From contig JAWLEB010000008.1 in assembly GCA_041686375.1 (NCBI GenBank), forward strand, positions 25,446-89,445: a stretch of DNA of 64,000 bases, read 5' to 3'. This document shows positions 45,526 to 54,800 of the stretch, in pieces. The first letter of the stretch is position 1, and each line of letters opens with the position of its first letter. The notes under the pieces are model-generated. The model had not been told where the DNA came from and searched no databases. It worked only from the letters and a program-made list of their open reading frames with translations. The position numbers and the translations under genes are program-made. Source of the stretch: JAGXLC01 sp041686375 (lineage in GTDB: Bacteria; Bacteroidota; Bacteroidia; Bacteroidales; UBA12077).

Positions 45526-46246
45526 AAATTTCAGTTGTCTTTTCTATAACGGTTAAATAATATTTGTAACGCTTGCAGGGATCTTTATACAAAGCAACAC
45601 CCCTGTTTTCTTTGTAATATATCAACTCAACAGGTATTTCCACTACTTTCAGATCATTTTTACTTGCTTCTAACCATAGTTGTAGCGGCATTGCATAACC
45701 GACTTCATCCAAATGTAATTTCCTTAATGACTCTACCTTATAAAGTTTAAAACCACAAAAAGCATCAGTCAGCTCATATCCTGTTAATTGGTTGATCTTT
45801 TGTGTAATACGTAAATTCACTCTTCTCCTGTCTTCAGGTGCGTCACGATGCTTTTCTTGTGAAGACCAGTAGTAACGACTTCCGGACAGAATATCGTAAT
45901 TTACCTTTTTATTCATGCTTAAAAACTTCTCTATATCATCAGGATTGTGCTGTTTGTCCGCATCTATGGTTATCGCGTATTGATAACCATTTTCGATAGC
46001 ATAATTAAATCCTTCAATCAATGTGGCGCCATAGCCTTTATTTATCTTATGCCGAATACTAATAACTCCCTTTAAATCATCAACGATATTTTGCGTTTGG
46101 TCTTCAGAACCATCATCAATGATTAAAATATCAACAAAACTCCTGTATCTGTGAAGAGCTGAAACAACCTCCAACAAAGATTCTCCTTCATTATATGCCG
46201 GAATAATGATTAAATAATTCTTTTCTTTCCCAAAAAAACACAACAT
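45491..46246 (-). CDS. Family 2 glycosyltransferase (DPM1-like)
   Basis: A 251-residue GT2 protein: LIIIPAYNEGESL, LIIDDGSEDQTQN, and the metal-binding TIDADKQHNPDD. It lacks membrane helices. DPM1-like enzymes make polyprenyl-phosphate sugars, but the operon partners (deacetylase and BshC-like protein) suggest a small amino-sugar conjugate instead. A -7 box at 46289-46296 precedes it. Confidence 0.87.
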   Translation of the reverse strand: MLCFFGKEKNYLIIIPAYNEGESLLEVVSALHRYRSFVDILIIDDGSEDQTQNIVDDLKGVISIRHKINKGYGATLIEGFNYAIENGYQYAITIDADKQHNPDDIEKFLSMNKKVNYDILSGSRYYWSSQEKHRDAPEDRRRVNLRITQKINQLTGYELTDAFCGFKLYKVESLRKLHLDEVGYAMPLQLWLEASKNDLKVVEIPVELIYYKENRGVALYKDPCKRYKYYLTVIEKTTEIYENTSACCTSR

Positions 46247-46288
46247 TCTGACTATAAGTATTTTAAAATTATTTTATAATAAACAATA

Positions 46289-46296
46289 CAAATATA
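46289..46296 (-). promoter_or_regulatory. Bacteroidota -7 box for the GT2/PIG-L/BshC-like operon
   Basis: TATATTTG on the minus strand matches TAnnTTTG about 43 bases upstream of the GT2 start. No -33 element was identified. Confidence 0.4.
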
Positions 46297-46478
46297 ATAG
46301 AATTCCCGGAGTAAAAATTATAATTCCTGCCATCATCAATCGTAAAACTTCAGAAATATTATGGGCAATTCCACAAAACTTTTATGCTAACAGACAAGAA
46401 ATAAAAGTTATTGTTCATAAAAAAATCAAATTTCAGGAATATATATCAAAATGCATTCAGGATCTCATAAAGGTTAAT

Positions 46479-46486
46479 TAAATTTG
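46479..46486 (+). promoter_or_regulatory. Bacteroidota -7 box for the membrane-protein/thioesterase operon
   Basis: TAAATTTG followed by CA matches TAnnTTTG, 32 bases before the start at 46519. No clear -33 element was seen. Confidence 0.45.
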
Positions 46487-46518
46487 CATTATTTGTAATC
46501 AACAATTAAAATCATAAT

Positions 46519-47022
46519 ATGCATTGGATTAATTTAATCATCCCGGGCGTTATTCTTTTACCAAGTCTCTTCTTTTTTTGGTATTCACCCAGCGGTTCTT
46601 CTGAGGAATGGGAAAAAGAACAGCGCCCTCTTACTACCATTCTGGAATGGATAGGGCGGATAGGAATTATTCTAACACCTATTTTTACTTCCTTGCAAAA
46701 AGAAAGTATTGGAGAAGATATGGCAGTTATCGTAATGATCATATTTCTACTTATCTACTATGCTTGTTGGTTCAGGTTCTTCGCCTATGAGATGGACTCT
46801 TATTTTCTCTACGCTCCACTGGCAGGAATACCCCTTCCTATGGCTATAAGTCCGGTTATTTATTTTCTCTTTGCCTCCTATCCGCTACATTCAATACCAT
46901 TGCTGATATCCACCATCATTTTCGGTATCGGCCATATTTGGAATACTTATAATTCCTATAAGCAAATTATGAATAACAGACCTTCTTATCAAGAAGATGA
47001 ACAACAAGAACAAGAAGAATAA
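46519..47022 (+). CDS. Membrane protein of unknown function
   Basis: A 167-residue protein with about four membrane helices, including a C-terminal one, and an acidic, Gln/Glu-rich tail. No family was recognised. Its last 26 bases overlap the start of the following thioesterase as annotated from 46997, so the pair may be coupled. Confidence 0.6.
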   Translation: MHWINLIIPGVILLPSLFFFWYSPSGSSEEWEKEQRPLTTILEWIGRIGIILTPIFTSLQKESIGEDMAVIVMIIFLLIYYACWFRFFAYEMDSYFLYAPLAGIPLPMAISPVIYFLFASYPLHSIPLLISTIIFGIGHIWNTYNSYKQIMNNRPSYQEDEQQEQEE

Positions 47023-47491
47023 CCATGAAGAAGAAATAGATAGATGCCGTATGAACACAAAAAGTTACGAAGAGCAGATGCAGAATAAGCCTGACTATGA
47101 AATGAAAATGAAAGTACGCGACTATGAGCTGGACCTGCAGGGTATTGTTAATAATGCCAATTACCAGCATTACCTGGAACATGCAAGACACGAGTTTTTA
47201 ACATCTAAAGATATAAGCTTTGCAAGATTACATGAGGAAGGCAAAGATCTAATTGTATCACGGGTCGAAATAGACTACAAATCCTCGCTAAAAAGCCAGG
47301 ATAAATTCAAGGTAACTATTCATACTGCAAAAGAAGGTCATTTGAGATTGATTTTTTACCAAACGATACAAAGAATACCTGATTATAAACTAATTGTTAA
47401 AGCAAAAGTTATCGGCGTTGCTTTAAGCAATGGAAGACCTGTAAAACCTGAAAGTATTATTGATATTGACAAACTTGGAGTTAAGTATTAA
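46997..47491 (+). CDS. YbgC-like acyl-CoA thioesterase (hot-dog fold)
   Basis: A 164-residue hot-dog thioesterase with VRDYELDLQGIVNNANYQHY containing the 4HBT-type catalytic-region residues, and a long SRVEIDYKSSLKSQDK central strand. It hydrolyses acyl-CoA thioesters; the substrate is unknown. The start may be at 47051 (MNTKSYEEQM) rather than 46997, as the first 18 residues are Lys/Asn-rich and unlike the family. Confidence 0.85.
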   Translation: MNNKNKKNNHEEEIDRCRMNTKSYEEQMQNKPDYEMKMKVRDYELDLQGIVNNANYQHYLEHARHEFLTSKDISFARLHEEGKDLIVSRVEIDYKSSLKSQDKFKVTIHTAKEGHLRLIFYQTIQRIPDYKLIVKAKVIGVALSNGRPVKPESIIDIDKLGVKY

Positions 47492-47572
47492 AAAATAATA
47501 ACATTAAATTAAGTCAGTAATAAAAATTTTTTCTATCTTACTAATCTATTAAAATCCAATTAACATTAAATT

Positions 47573-48040
47573 ATGATTAAAGACTATGAAATCAAGTTAG
47601 GTCAGGGATTTGATAAAATTAAATTCGGTATGACCAAAAATGAAGTAAACCAGATTCTTGGAGAACCAGATGAAACAGAAGAATTTAACTATGCCGATGG
47701 TGACCATTCAATATCCTATTTTTACAAAGATTTAGGATGCGAAATCACCTTTGAATCGGAGCATGATTATCTTCTTAGCTATCTGGCCGTACATTCTGAA
47801 AAATTTCATATTCAAAACAAAATCCGCATTGGAATGTCAAAAGAGGAGGCATTGAGCGCTGTTGAAACAATGAATTTAAGTAAAGCCTCAAAACAGGATT
47901 TAAGCGAAGAAGATCTACCCGAACAGGAGCTTTACTCATTTGATTCCGAAAACATTAACTTTTGGTTTGTAGATAATATACTGGATGAAATAGAGATTGG
48001 GCCTTTCTGGAAAGATGAAGATACTCCCATTTGGCCTTAA
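47573..48040 (+). CDS. Small acidic protein with duplicated BamE-like motif
   Basis: A 155-residue acidic protein without signal peptide. Two short copies of the same pattern are visible: KIKFGMTKNEVNQILGEP and KIRIGMSKEEALSAVE, each followed by a beta-rich part. The first copy resembles SmpA/BamE folds, but the lack of a lipobox argues against an outer-membrane role. It could also be an immunity-type protein. I do not recognise a specific family. Confidence 0.5.
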   Translation: MIKDYEIKLGQGFDKIKFGMTKNEVNQILGEPDETEEFNYADGDHSISYFYKDLGCEITFESEHDYLLSYLAVHSEKFHIQNKIRIGMSKEEALSAVETMNLSKASKQDLSEEDLPEQELYSFDSENINFWFVDNILDEIEIGPFWKDEDTPIWP

Positions 48041-48105
48041 AATTTGATAAAAAATAAAAACATATATTCTTTCTCAATAACTGAAACAAACAGGATAACC
48101 CTCTG

Positions 48106-48132
48106 TTGTCTTAAGACAGGTTTGTCTTGAGA
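48106..48132 (+). promoter_or_regulatory. Near-perfect direct repeat upstream of the LCP gene
   Basis: TTGTCTTAAGA (48106-48116) and TTGTCTTGAGA (48122-48132) differ in one base and start 16 bases apart, about 40 bases upstream of the LCP start. They may be an operator. No regulator gene is adjacent. Confidence 0.3.
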
Positions 48133-48169
48133 GGAAAGTTTATTAGCGCATTAATAAAATAATATATTC

Positions 48170-49078
48170 ATGAAAATTTCCAGGATTTTGTTTCGGTTAT
48201 TAATTGTGATTGTTGTAAGTATAATCACTTTTATCACTTATATTGGTATCCAATCTGCCCACACATGGAAAGACACGTACCATACAACAGATAAAAAACA
48301 ACTATTCGAGGATATTTCTGAAAATAGTGAAAATCTCATCACTATCCTTCTTATGGGTATAGATACACAGGGCTTAGCAACGAATAATCATAAAGGCCGT
48401 TCTGATGCTAATATATTGATGCTTTTAAATTTACAAACAGGCAAAATCACTGCCGTATCAATCCCCCGGGATACAAGAGTAGAACTACACCCGGGACGCT
48501 ATGAAAAATTAGGGCATGCATATATGTATAGTCCTGAACTTTCCATAAAGGTTGTTGAGGGACTACTGCAGTTTCCTGTAAACTTTTACATAGCTGTTAA
48601 CGAAAAAGCGTTTGGGAATATCATAGATGCTATTGGCGGAATAGAAATCGATGCAGAGAAAGTTGTTGCTTCCAAAAAAGATAACATCAAAGAAGGTGAC
48701 CAGCGGATGAATGGTAAAACAACACTTGACTATATCCGTTTTCGCAACGATGACAAACACGAAGGTGATTTTGGCCGGATGAGAAGGCAACAGCAAGTTG
48801 TTGATGCAATTCTTCACCAGGCACTAAAACCCAAAATATTCATAAATAGCAATAAACTTTTTAAGATAGCAAAAGATAATATCCGTCATAATATACCAAC
48901 TAAAATAATAAGAACCAAAGGCTGCGACTTGCTCTCCATTTCTCCTGATAATTTCGAAAAAATTACGCTGCAAGGAAGAAATTATGAAGTAGACAGCATT
49001 TGGTACGTCATACCTGATCGTCAAAATCTTATCGATGTAAGAAAAGAATTGCGAATTGAATTTGAAAAATCAAAATAA
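48170..49078 (+). CDS. LytR-CpsA-Psr (LCP) family protein
   Basis: A 302-residue protein with one N-terminal membrane helix and an extracytoplasmic LCP domain: LLMGIDTQG, RSDANILML, SIPRDTRVELHPG and DYIRFRNDD...FGRMRRQQQV. In Gram-positive bacteria LCP proteins transfer lipid-linked glycopolymers to peptidoglycan or other acceptors; in diderms their role is poorly known. It could ligate a polysaccharide made by the neighbouring EPS machinery. It converges on the porin gene, 48 bases away. Confidence 0.88.
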   Translation: MKISRILFRLLIVIVVSIITFITYIGIQSAHTWKDTYHTTDKKQLFEDISENSENLITILLMGIDTQGLATNNHKGRSDANILMLLNLQTGKITAVSIPRDTRVELHPGRYEKLGHAYMYSPELSIKVVEGLLQFPVNFYIAVNEKAFGNIIDAIGGIEIDAEKVVASKKDNIKEGDQRMNGKTTLDYIRFRNDDKHEGDFGRMRRQQQVVDAILHQALKPKIFINSNKLFKIAKDNIRHNIPTKIIRTKGCDLLSISPDNFEKITLQGRNYEVDSIWYVIPDRQNLIDVRKELRIEFEKSK

Positions 49079-49126
49079 CATCCAAAAGATAAATAACAGA
49101 AAAAAAATACCAATTATTATAACTTA

Positions 49127-50329
49127 TCAGAATGCTGAAATCACTCCTATACTAAATTTTCCATAATCATCCCCGTTGATCGGATCCATGAGTACATAAG
49201 AGTATTCTGATGCCAGGCGAATGTTCCGTCGTATAAGGTAGCCGGCATGAAAAGTCAGTGATTCATATTCTGCTGGTTCGTAATTGGATTCAACCCTGTT
49301 GTAAAGCCCCAATAAATACCAGTCGCTTTGATCAGCCTCCGGAGCATATATCAGTTCGGACATTATCCCTTTGGTTGTTACATTTTCCCCGAGCAGTGTC
49401 ATATTTCTATTAAAATATGTGTCTGAATCTTCCCGGTATGTATATTGAAAATTAAATTCCAGTTGGTCGGAGAAATTTAATGTTAGATCCGGTCCTGCTA
49501 TCAGTACATCATTGGTTATCTGATTCTGCCCATCCCCTTGTTCTTCTTTTCCAATATATGCAAAACCTCCTATTCTTAAATATTCTCCTAAATTTTGAGA
49601 AACTCTTCCCAGGTAAGATTTGTGTTTGTCTTTATCGAATAAATTGAATTGTTGTTCAGGAATACCGTTTCCATTGAATATTGATACTTCTATATCTGTT
49701 CCAGTTTCAAATCCATATGATACCACAATCCCCCTGTCGTATTTCAGCGTAATATCAGACATACCTATTTCCGAGGTGTATAGCATATAATCTTCCAGGC
49801 TTAATCTAAGCTCTCTTTTAAACAATGGATCTGATACCTGGAATTGCCCAATTACAATATCCAGTTCAGTTCCTAAAACATTATCGTACATAAGAATTGC
49901 ATCCTCAACTCCAGCTACTTCACCCTGCTCATTCATGTAAAAATAAAAGTAATAAGATAATTTTTCTGATAATTCACCACCTGACAGTAGTTTTAGCATA
50001 TAAGGCGCACCAATGTCGCTTCCGTTATTGTTTGCTGTATTGTAAGTCACATGTCCGTCAAGGCGAACAGCTATAGGAAAATCGCGTATTAATGAGAGTT
50101 TATCATCCCCGGCAGGAACATAATAACGAGGGGCTTCCTCATCTTCTAATTTGAATCCACTTCCGGCGAAAGAATCTCCATAATCTTTTAATTTTGGTGA
50201 AGATGGTGTATGACAGGTCTTGCAGCTTAATCTGTATTTTCTTGCAAAAGCTGGTATTGCATTGCTTTCCTTTACAGGGAGAAAACTGCACAGAAAAACC
50301 GCAATAATACTAAGGGTTAATTTTTTCAT
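49127..50329 (-). CDS. Outer-membrane porin-like barrel with one c-type heme
   Basis: A 400-residue protein: signal peptide, a single heme-binding CKTCH (36-40) just after it, then about sixteen amphipathic beta strands, ending in an aromatic residue (Phe) as for outer-membrane barrels. One-heme barrels of this type occur widely in Bacteroidota and other bacteria. It lies 12 bases downstream of a five-heme cytochrome, so the two may form an electron-transfer or gas/ion-uptake module across the outer membrane. Confidence 0.75.
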   Translation of the reverse strand: MKKLTLSIIAVFLCSFLPVKESNAIPAFARKYRLSCKTCHTPSSPKLKDYGDSFAGSGFKLEDEEAPRYYVPAGDDKLSLIRDFPIAVRLDGHVTYNTANNNGSDIGAPYMLKLLSGGELSEKLSYYFYFYMNEQGEVAGVEDAILMYDNVLGTELDIVIGQFQVSDPLFKRELRLSLEDYMLYTSEIGMSDITLKYDRGIVVSYGFETGTDIEVSIFNGNGIPEQQFNLFDKDKHKSYLGRVSQNLGEYLRIGGFAYIGKEEQGDGQNQITNDVLIAGPDLTLNFSDQLEFNFQYTYREDSDTYFNRNMTLLGENVTTKGIMSELIYAPEADQSDWYLLGLYNRVESNYEPAEYESLTFHAGYLIRRNIRLASEYSYVLMDPINGDDYGKFSIGVISAF

Positions 50330-50341
50330 AATTCAATAGTT

Positions 50342-51694
50342 TTAGGGTAACACAGTTATTTCAGTTGAGTGTCTGTTTATTTCATGAATAGCATATTCCT
50401 CTTCAGGGACGTCGAGAAATTCGGCCACCGGTTTGACAAGTAAACGGTAATTCAGTACTGCTGTTACTTTTAATTCCCCCGGAGCAACCTCAAAAGGTAA
50501 ATTAAAAGTGTAACGCTCTAACTTTGTCTCCCTTGGTCCAATACGATAATCCACCCCCAATGAATCGGTATTCCATTGCATTATTGTCATTCTCCCCTGT
50601 GGATCAAAATAGGGCATTCGGAATATCCGGTCTCCAACCGGAACATCTTCTCTTCGGACTCCTTCAAAATCCTCTATCTCTAGCGGAACTCCCATATCCT
50701 GGTAGGCCAGCTTTTCGCTTGCAATAGTATATTCTTCTCCTTCAAATCCTTTCTCTTCCACAGGCAGATGATATTTATTCCCCTCTTCATCAACAGCCTC
50801 TACGTGTAACCATACAATCCTGTCCTCAACAGAACCTGTAGGAAACTTATGTCCGGTTTTCTGATTAAAGAGAGCAACCTCAAAAACTGCAACACCTCCA
50901 GGTTCTACCTCACGAATATCCGGTTGAATGCGTAATTCAATCACACCATTCAGTTTACCCGGGTCATGTGCTCCATGGAACAGATGTAATTTGGCATCAT
51001 CATATCTTGCCCCCATGCTGGCAGTTTTCGTTTTTGCCTCTGTCATATGGCAATCCTGGCAACGCACATCCTCCTCTGCATACGGGCCCTCCTCCCACTC
51101 AAGCTGGGTAGATTTTACCCACGTACCAAACGAACTTTTTTCGTTATGGCAGATTCCGCAAAACTCAGTCTCACTATGCAAATCAGTTTTTATGATTTTG
51201 TGTTCAGGGGATTCTTCTTCCCCAATGCGCGAACTATATTTTTGGGAACCAGGCTCTATAATATAATTATGATTATAAGCGGTATCTCCGTCAAAATCTT
51301 TTATTAAATGACATACCTCACAAGAGACAGACTCATTTGCTCGTGACCCTTCAGAAGGAGGAGGTGGTGGCATATCACCAGCCCAGTATGAAAGGGGATT
51401 GTGGCACCCGTTACATCCTTCGTGTACATCCTTCATATCAGGATCATTCTCTGAATGAGAAACGGCAAGCTTAAAATATTCAATTTCATCCCATTCATGG
51501 GTGTATGCTTGAGACATCATGGACTGTGACCATTGTTGATAAAAATCATTATGACATGTTTTACAATACCCCGGCTTGTCAAAATCATCGTATTCATATT
51601 CACTATACCCATCTGTATTTAATTTAGGGAGTATAAAACCTATGAATATTAATGATAATGCTAACAGCATTATAAGTATCATTTTTTTCTGCAT
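50342..51694 (-). CDS. Pentaheme c-type cytochrome
   Basis: A 450-residue protein with an N-terminal membrane anchor or uncleaved signal and five CXXCH motifs: 44-48, 94-98, 125-129, 179-183 and 212-216. The C-terminal half (about 240-450) is a beta-rich domain with no hemes. This resembles cytochrome c554-like/multiheme proteins of the nitrogen and sulfur cycles, but no catalytic partner is visible. Its location directly upstream of the heme-porin gene, with a 12-base gap, suggests a shared transcript and a role in periplasmic or transmembrane electron flow. Confidence 0.8.
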   Translation of the reverse strand: MQKKMILIMLLALSLIFIGFILPKLNTDGYSEYEYDDFDKPGYCKTCHNDFYQQWSQSMMSQAYTHEWDEIEYFKLAVSHSENDPDMKDVHEGCNGCHNPLSYWAGDMPPPPPSEGSRANESVSCEVCHLIKDFDGDTAYNHNYIIEPGSQKYSSRIGEEESPEHKIIKTDLHSETEFCGICHNEKSSFGTWVKSTQLEWEEGPYAEEDVRCQDCHMTEAKTKTASMGARYDDAKLHLFHGAHDPGKLNGVIELRIQPDIREVEPGGVAVFEVALFNQKTGHKFPTGSVEDRIVWLHVEAVDEEGNKYHLPVEEKGFEGEEYTIASEKLAYQDMGVPLEIEDFEGVRREDVPVGDRIFRMPYFDPQGRMTIMQWNTDSLGVDYRIGPRETKLERYTFNLPFEVAPGELKVTAVLNYRLLVKPVAEFLDVPEEEYAIHEINRHSTEITVLP

Positions 51695-51777
51695 ATAATA
51701 GTTTTTATATAATTAACTTATCTACTGTCAAACACTTTTCAATTTACGTAAAATCATAGAAAAAAACAAAAATTTCA

Positions 51778-51806
51778 AAGGGCATTATCTTATAGACAAT
51801 GCCCTT
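51778..51806 (-). terminator. Rho-independent terminator after the tricorn-like gene
   Basis: On the minus strand AAGGGCATT (51806-51798) pairs with AATGCCCTT (51786-51778) around an 11-base loop, followed by a T-rich run, 36 bases past the stop codon. Confidence 0.75.
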
Positions 51807-51841
51807 ATAAAAAGTTAAACTTGATGCTCTTTTTCAAAGCA

Positions 51842-54800
51842 CTATTCTCGTATATTCTCTTCTATCCATCCGGAACGGTCCGGCGCTTCAGGTGGAGTTA
51901 CCTCTTCCGGTGGATTTTCTTCCAGTTTTTTCAGTAAGACATCAACCGCTTTTTCCAGTGACGGGTCTTCTCCTTTTGCTATTTTATGAGGTTTATCAAC
52001 AACTTCAATATCGGGATATACACCAACACCTTCAATGATCCATTCTCCCTCTTCGTTAAATATTCCGAATGTAGGAACCGCTATATATCCTCCGTCAAAA
52101 AGCGAAGCATTTCCGGAAATACCAACCAGTCCTCCCCATGTTCTTGTACCAATAACTACACCTAAATCTTTCTTTTTAAAATAATATGGGAAAGCATCGC
52201 CTCCTGATGAGGAGTAATGATTGATAAGCATAGCTTTCGGACCATCATGGGCAATAGAAGGTGTTTTGTCAGGCTTCAAACCTCTTCTGTACCAATAACT
52301 TAAAGTTTCTCTGTCAAGTAAATCAGTCATTACATCAGGAATAAAACCACCCCCATTATACCGGTCATCAATGATAAGGGCCTCCTTGTTGTGATATGCG
52401 TACATACCCCTAAATAATTCTCTGTTTCCTTCATTGGAAGTGTTTGGAACATGAATATATCCAATTTTCCCGTCAGACATATCTTCAACCATCTTTCTGC
52501 GTGATTCCACCCAATCTAGGTACATCAACGATAATTCACTCTTAACCGGTCTTATAGTATAACTTCTTGCTCCATGTCCTGCAGGTTTTTCATTAACAGT
52601 AATTTCTACTCTTGTATCAGCTTTATTTTCGAGAAATTTATAAGGATTTTCATCAGTAGTTACATCCTGTCCGTCAATACTTATCAGATATTCTCCCTCA
52701 TGAATATTTACGCCTTGTTCTGTAAGGGGGTTTCGCCTTTCATCATTCCAATTCTCACTTGCATAAATCTTTTCAATAATATATCTTCCAGATTCCTTGT
52801 CAGGTTTTAACTCTGCCCCAAGAAGTCCTGTTTCAACTCGGTCTACTTTTTCAAAATCACCATAATTAACATAGCAATGGCCGGTATTTGTTTCAGCAAC
52901 CATCTCTCCCAAAATATAATCAACATCTGCCCTGTGGCTAACAGAAGGCAATAATTTACGGTATTTATCCCTTATAGCGTCCCAATCTACACCATGCAGG
53001 TTTTCAACGTAAAAATAATCTCTCAGTATTCTGCCGCCATCCTCAAAAATTTGCTGCCATTCTTTCTTAGGATCAAGTTTCATTGTCATCTTATCAAGAT
53101 CAAGTTTCCCATCTTTGGCGTTTTGTTCAGGCTTGAGTTCAGCAATTCCATAATCCGAATTGAATTGATAGATGAATTTTTTACCATCAGCAGTAATCTG
53201 GGCACGTCTTACATTTTCCATGATCACTTCATCTTTTTCCTTTGAAATATTGAAACGCTTCAATTTTCCATCTGCAATAAAAAGAATGCCATCTTCAACG
53301 GCAATTAAATTTGAATAAGAACCTGAGGAAAGCGGGAAATCCATCACTCTTTCATGAATACCTTGTGTATCTATAATAATTTCATCTAACCCAGTGGAGT
53401 TATTATTCTTACCTTGTGGGTCTTCATCCGGGACTACTTCATCAGACTTATATTCAAATAATTTTGGACTATCTTCCCGTAAAGCCAATGCGTATATTTT
53501 TGTAGCGTCATTGTACAAATAATCAAATTCATAATCACTGAATTCCAAATTGAAATCCCGATTTGAAAGGAAAAAGACATAATTGCCATCTTTGGAAAAT
53601 ACGGGAGAACGATCGTTAAAAGTATCGTCAGTCACCTTGTGCTTTTCTCCTTCAGCAATATTATAAGTCCAAACAGCATCGTTCCCGTTATCAGAAGCTT
53701 TAGAATAGGTTATCCATCTTGAGTCTGGGGAAAATTCATAATCTCTTAATTCATGCATAAGAGATTTATCTACCACATCCACATTACCTGTCTGAACATC
53801 CAGCAATTTCAACTTCAGTGTACGGTCAAAGAAAAGTAGCTTTTCACTATCCGGTGACCATAAGGCCTTATATTTCCATGAAGTTGAATTGTGTGTAATT
53901 TGCTCCGGTTTTGCGCCATCCTTATTTTCTTGTAAATACAGTTCATATTCGCCAGAGGCATCTGAAATATAGGTTAAATATTTTCCGTCTGGTGACCAGT
54001 TTGGATAAATCTCTCTTATACCCTGTGTTTTGGAAACATTTCTAATTTCACCATTTTCGGCAGGAACCGTAAAAATTTCTCCACGAGCTCCAAAAATTGC
54101 TCTTTTCCCATTTGGCGAAATATCAAAACTATGAATATTTTCACTCACATTTTTATAATACGGTAGTATATTAGGATTGTCAAAATTAATATTGACAGTT
54201 ACTTTCTCATATTCACCGGTATTTGCATCAAGTTTATAAAGATAGCCGCCGTTTTCATACGCAATCATACCGTTGGAACCCGATGGCCACATAACATCAT
54301 ATTCTGAATGCTCGGTAATCTGGTTAACTTCTTTGCTCTTCAGATCATAACTGTAAAGGTTGAATGTCGTATCTCTGTCAGATGCAAAATAGATTTTATC
54401 TTCATGCCAGACCGGTATTTGGTCTGTTCCCACAAAATCTGTAATTTGCTCAGAATGACTATCTTCAAGGTCATAAATCCATAGGTCAGAAGCTCGTCCA
54501 CCTTTGTACCGTTTCCATGTTCTAAACTCTCTGCTTATTGGAGTATAACATACTTTTTCAGCATCAGGTGAAAGCACTCCAAAGCCACCTTCAGGTATCT
54601 CCAGGGGTTTCTCCATTCCTCCATCAATGCTGACCATAAAATATTTGCCGTTTCTTTCACCATAAGGTGTTCTATTTGCACGGAAAAATATATTCCGACT
54701 ATCCGGTGACCAATCAAGCACAACATGATCAAATCCACCTCTTGGAGGCATAGAACCTACATCGTTATAATAGGTGAGTTGTTTAGGTGTTCCGCCTTCT

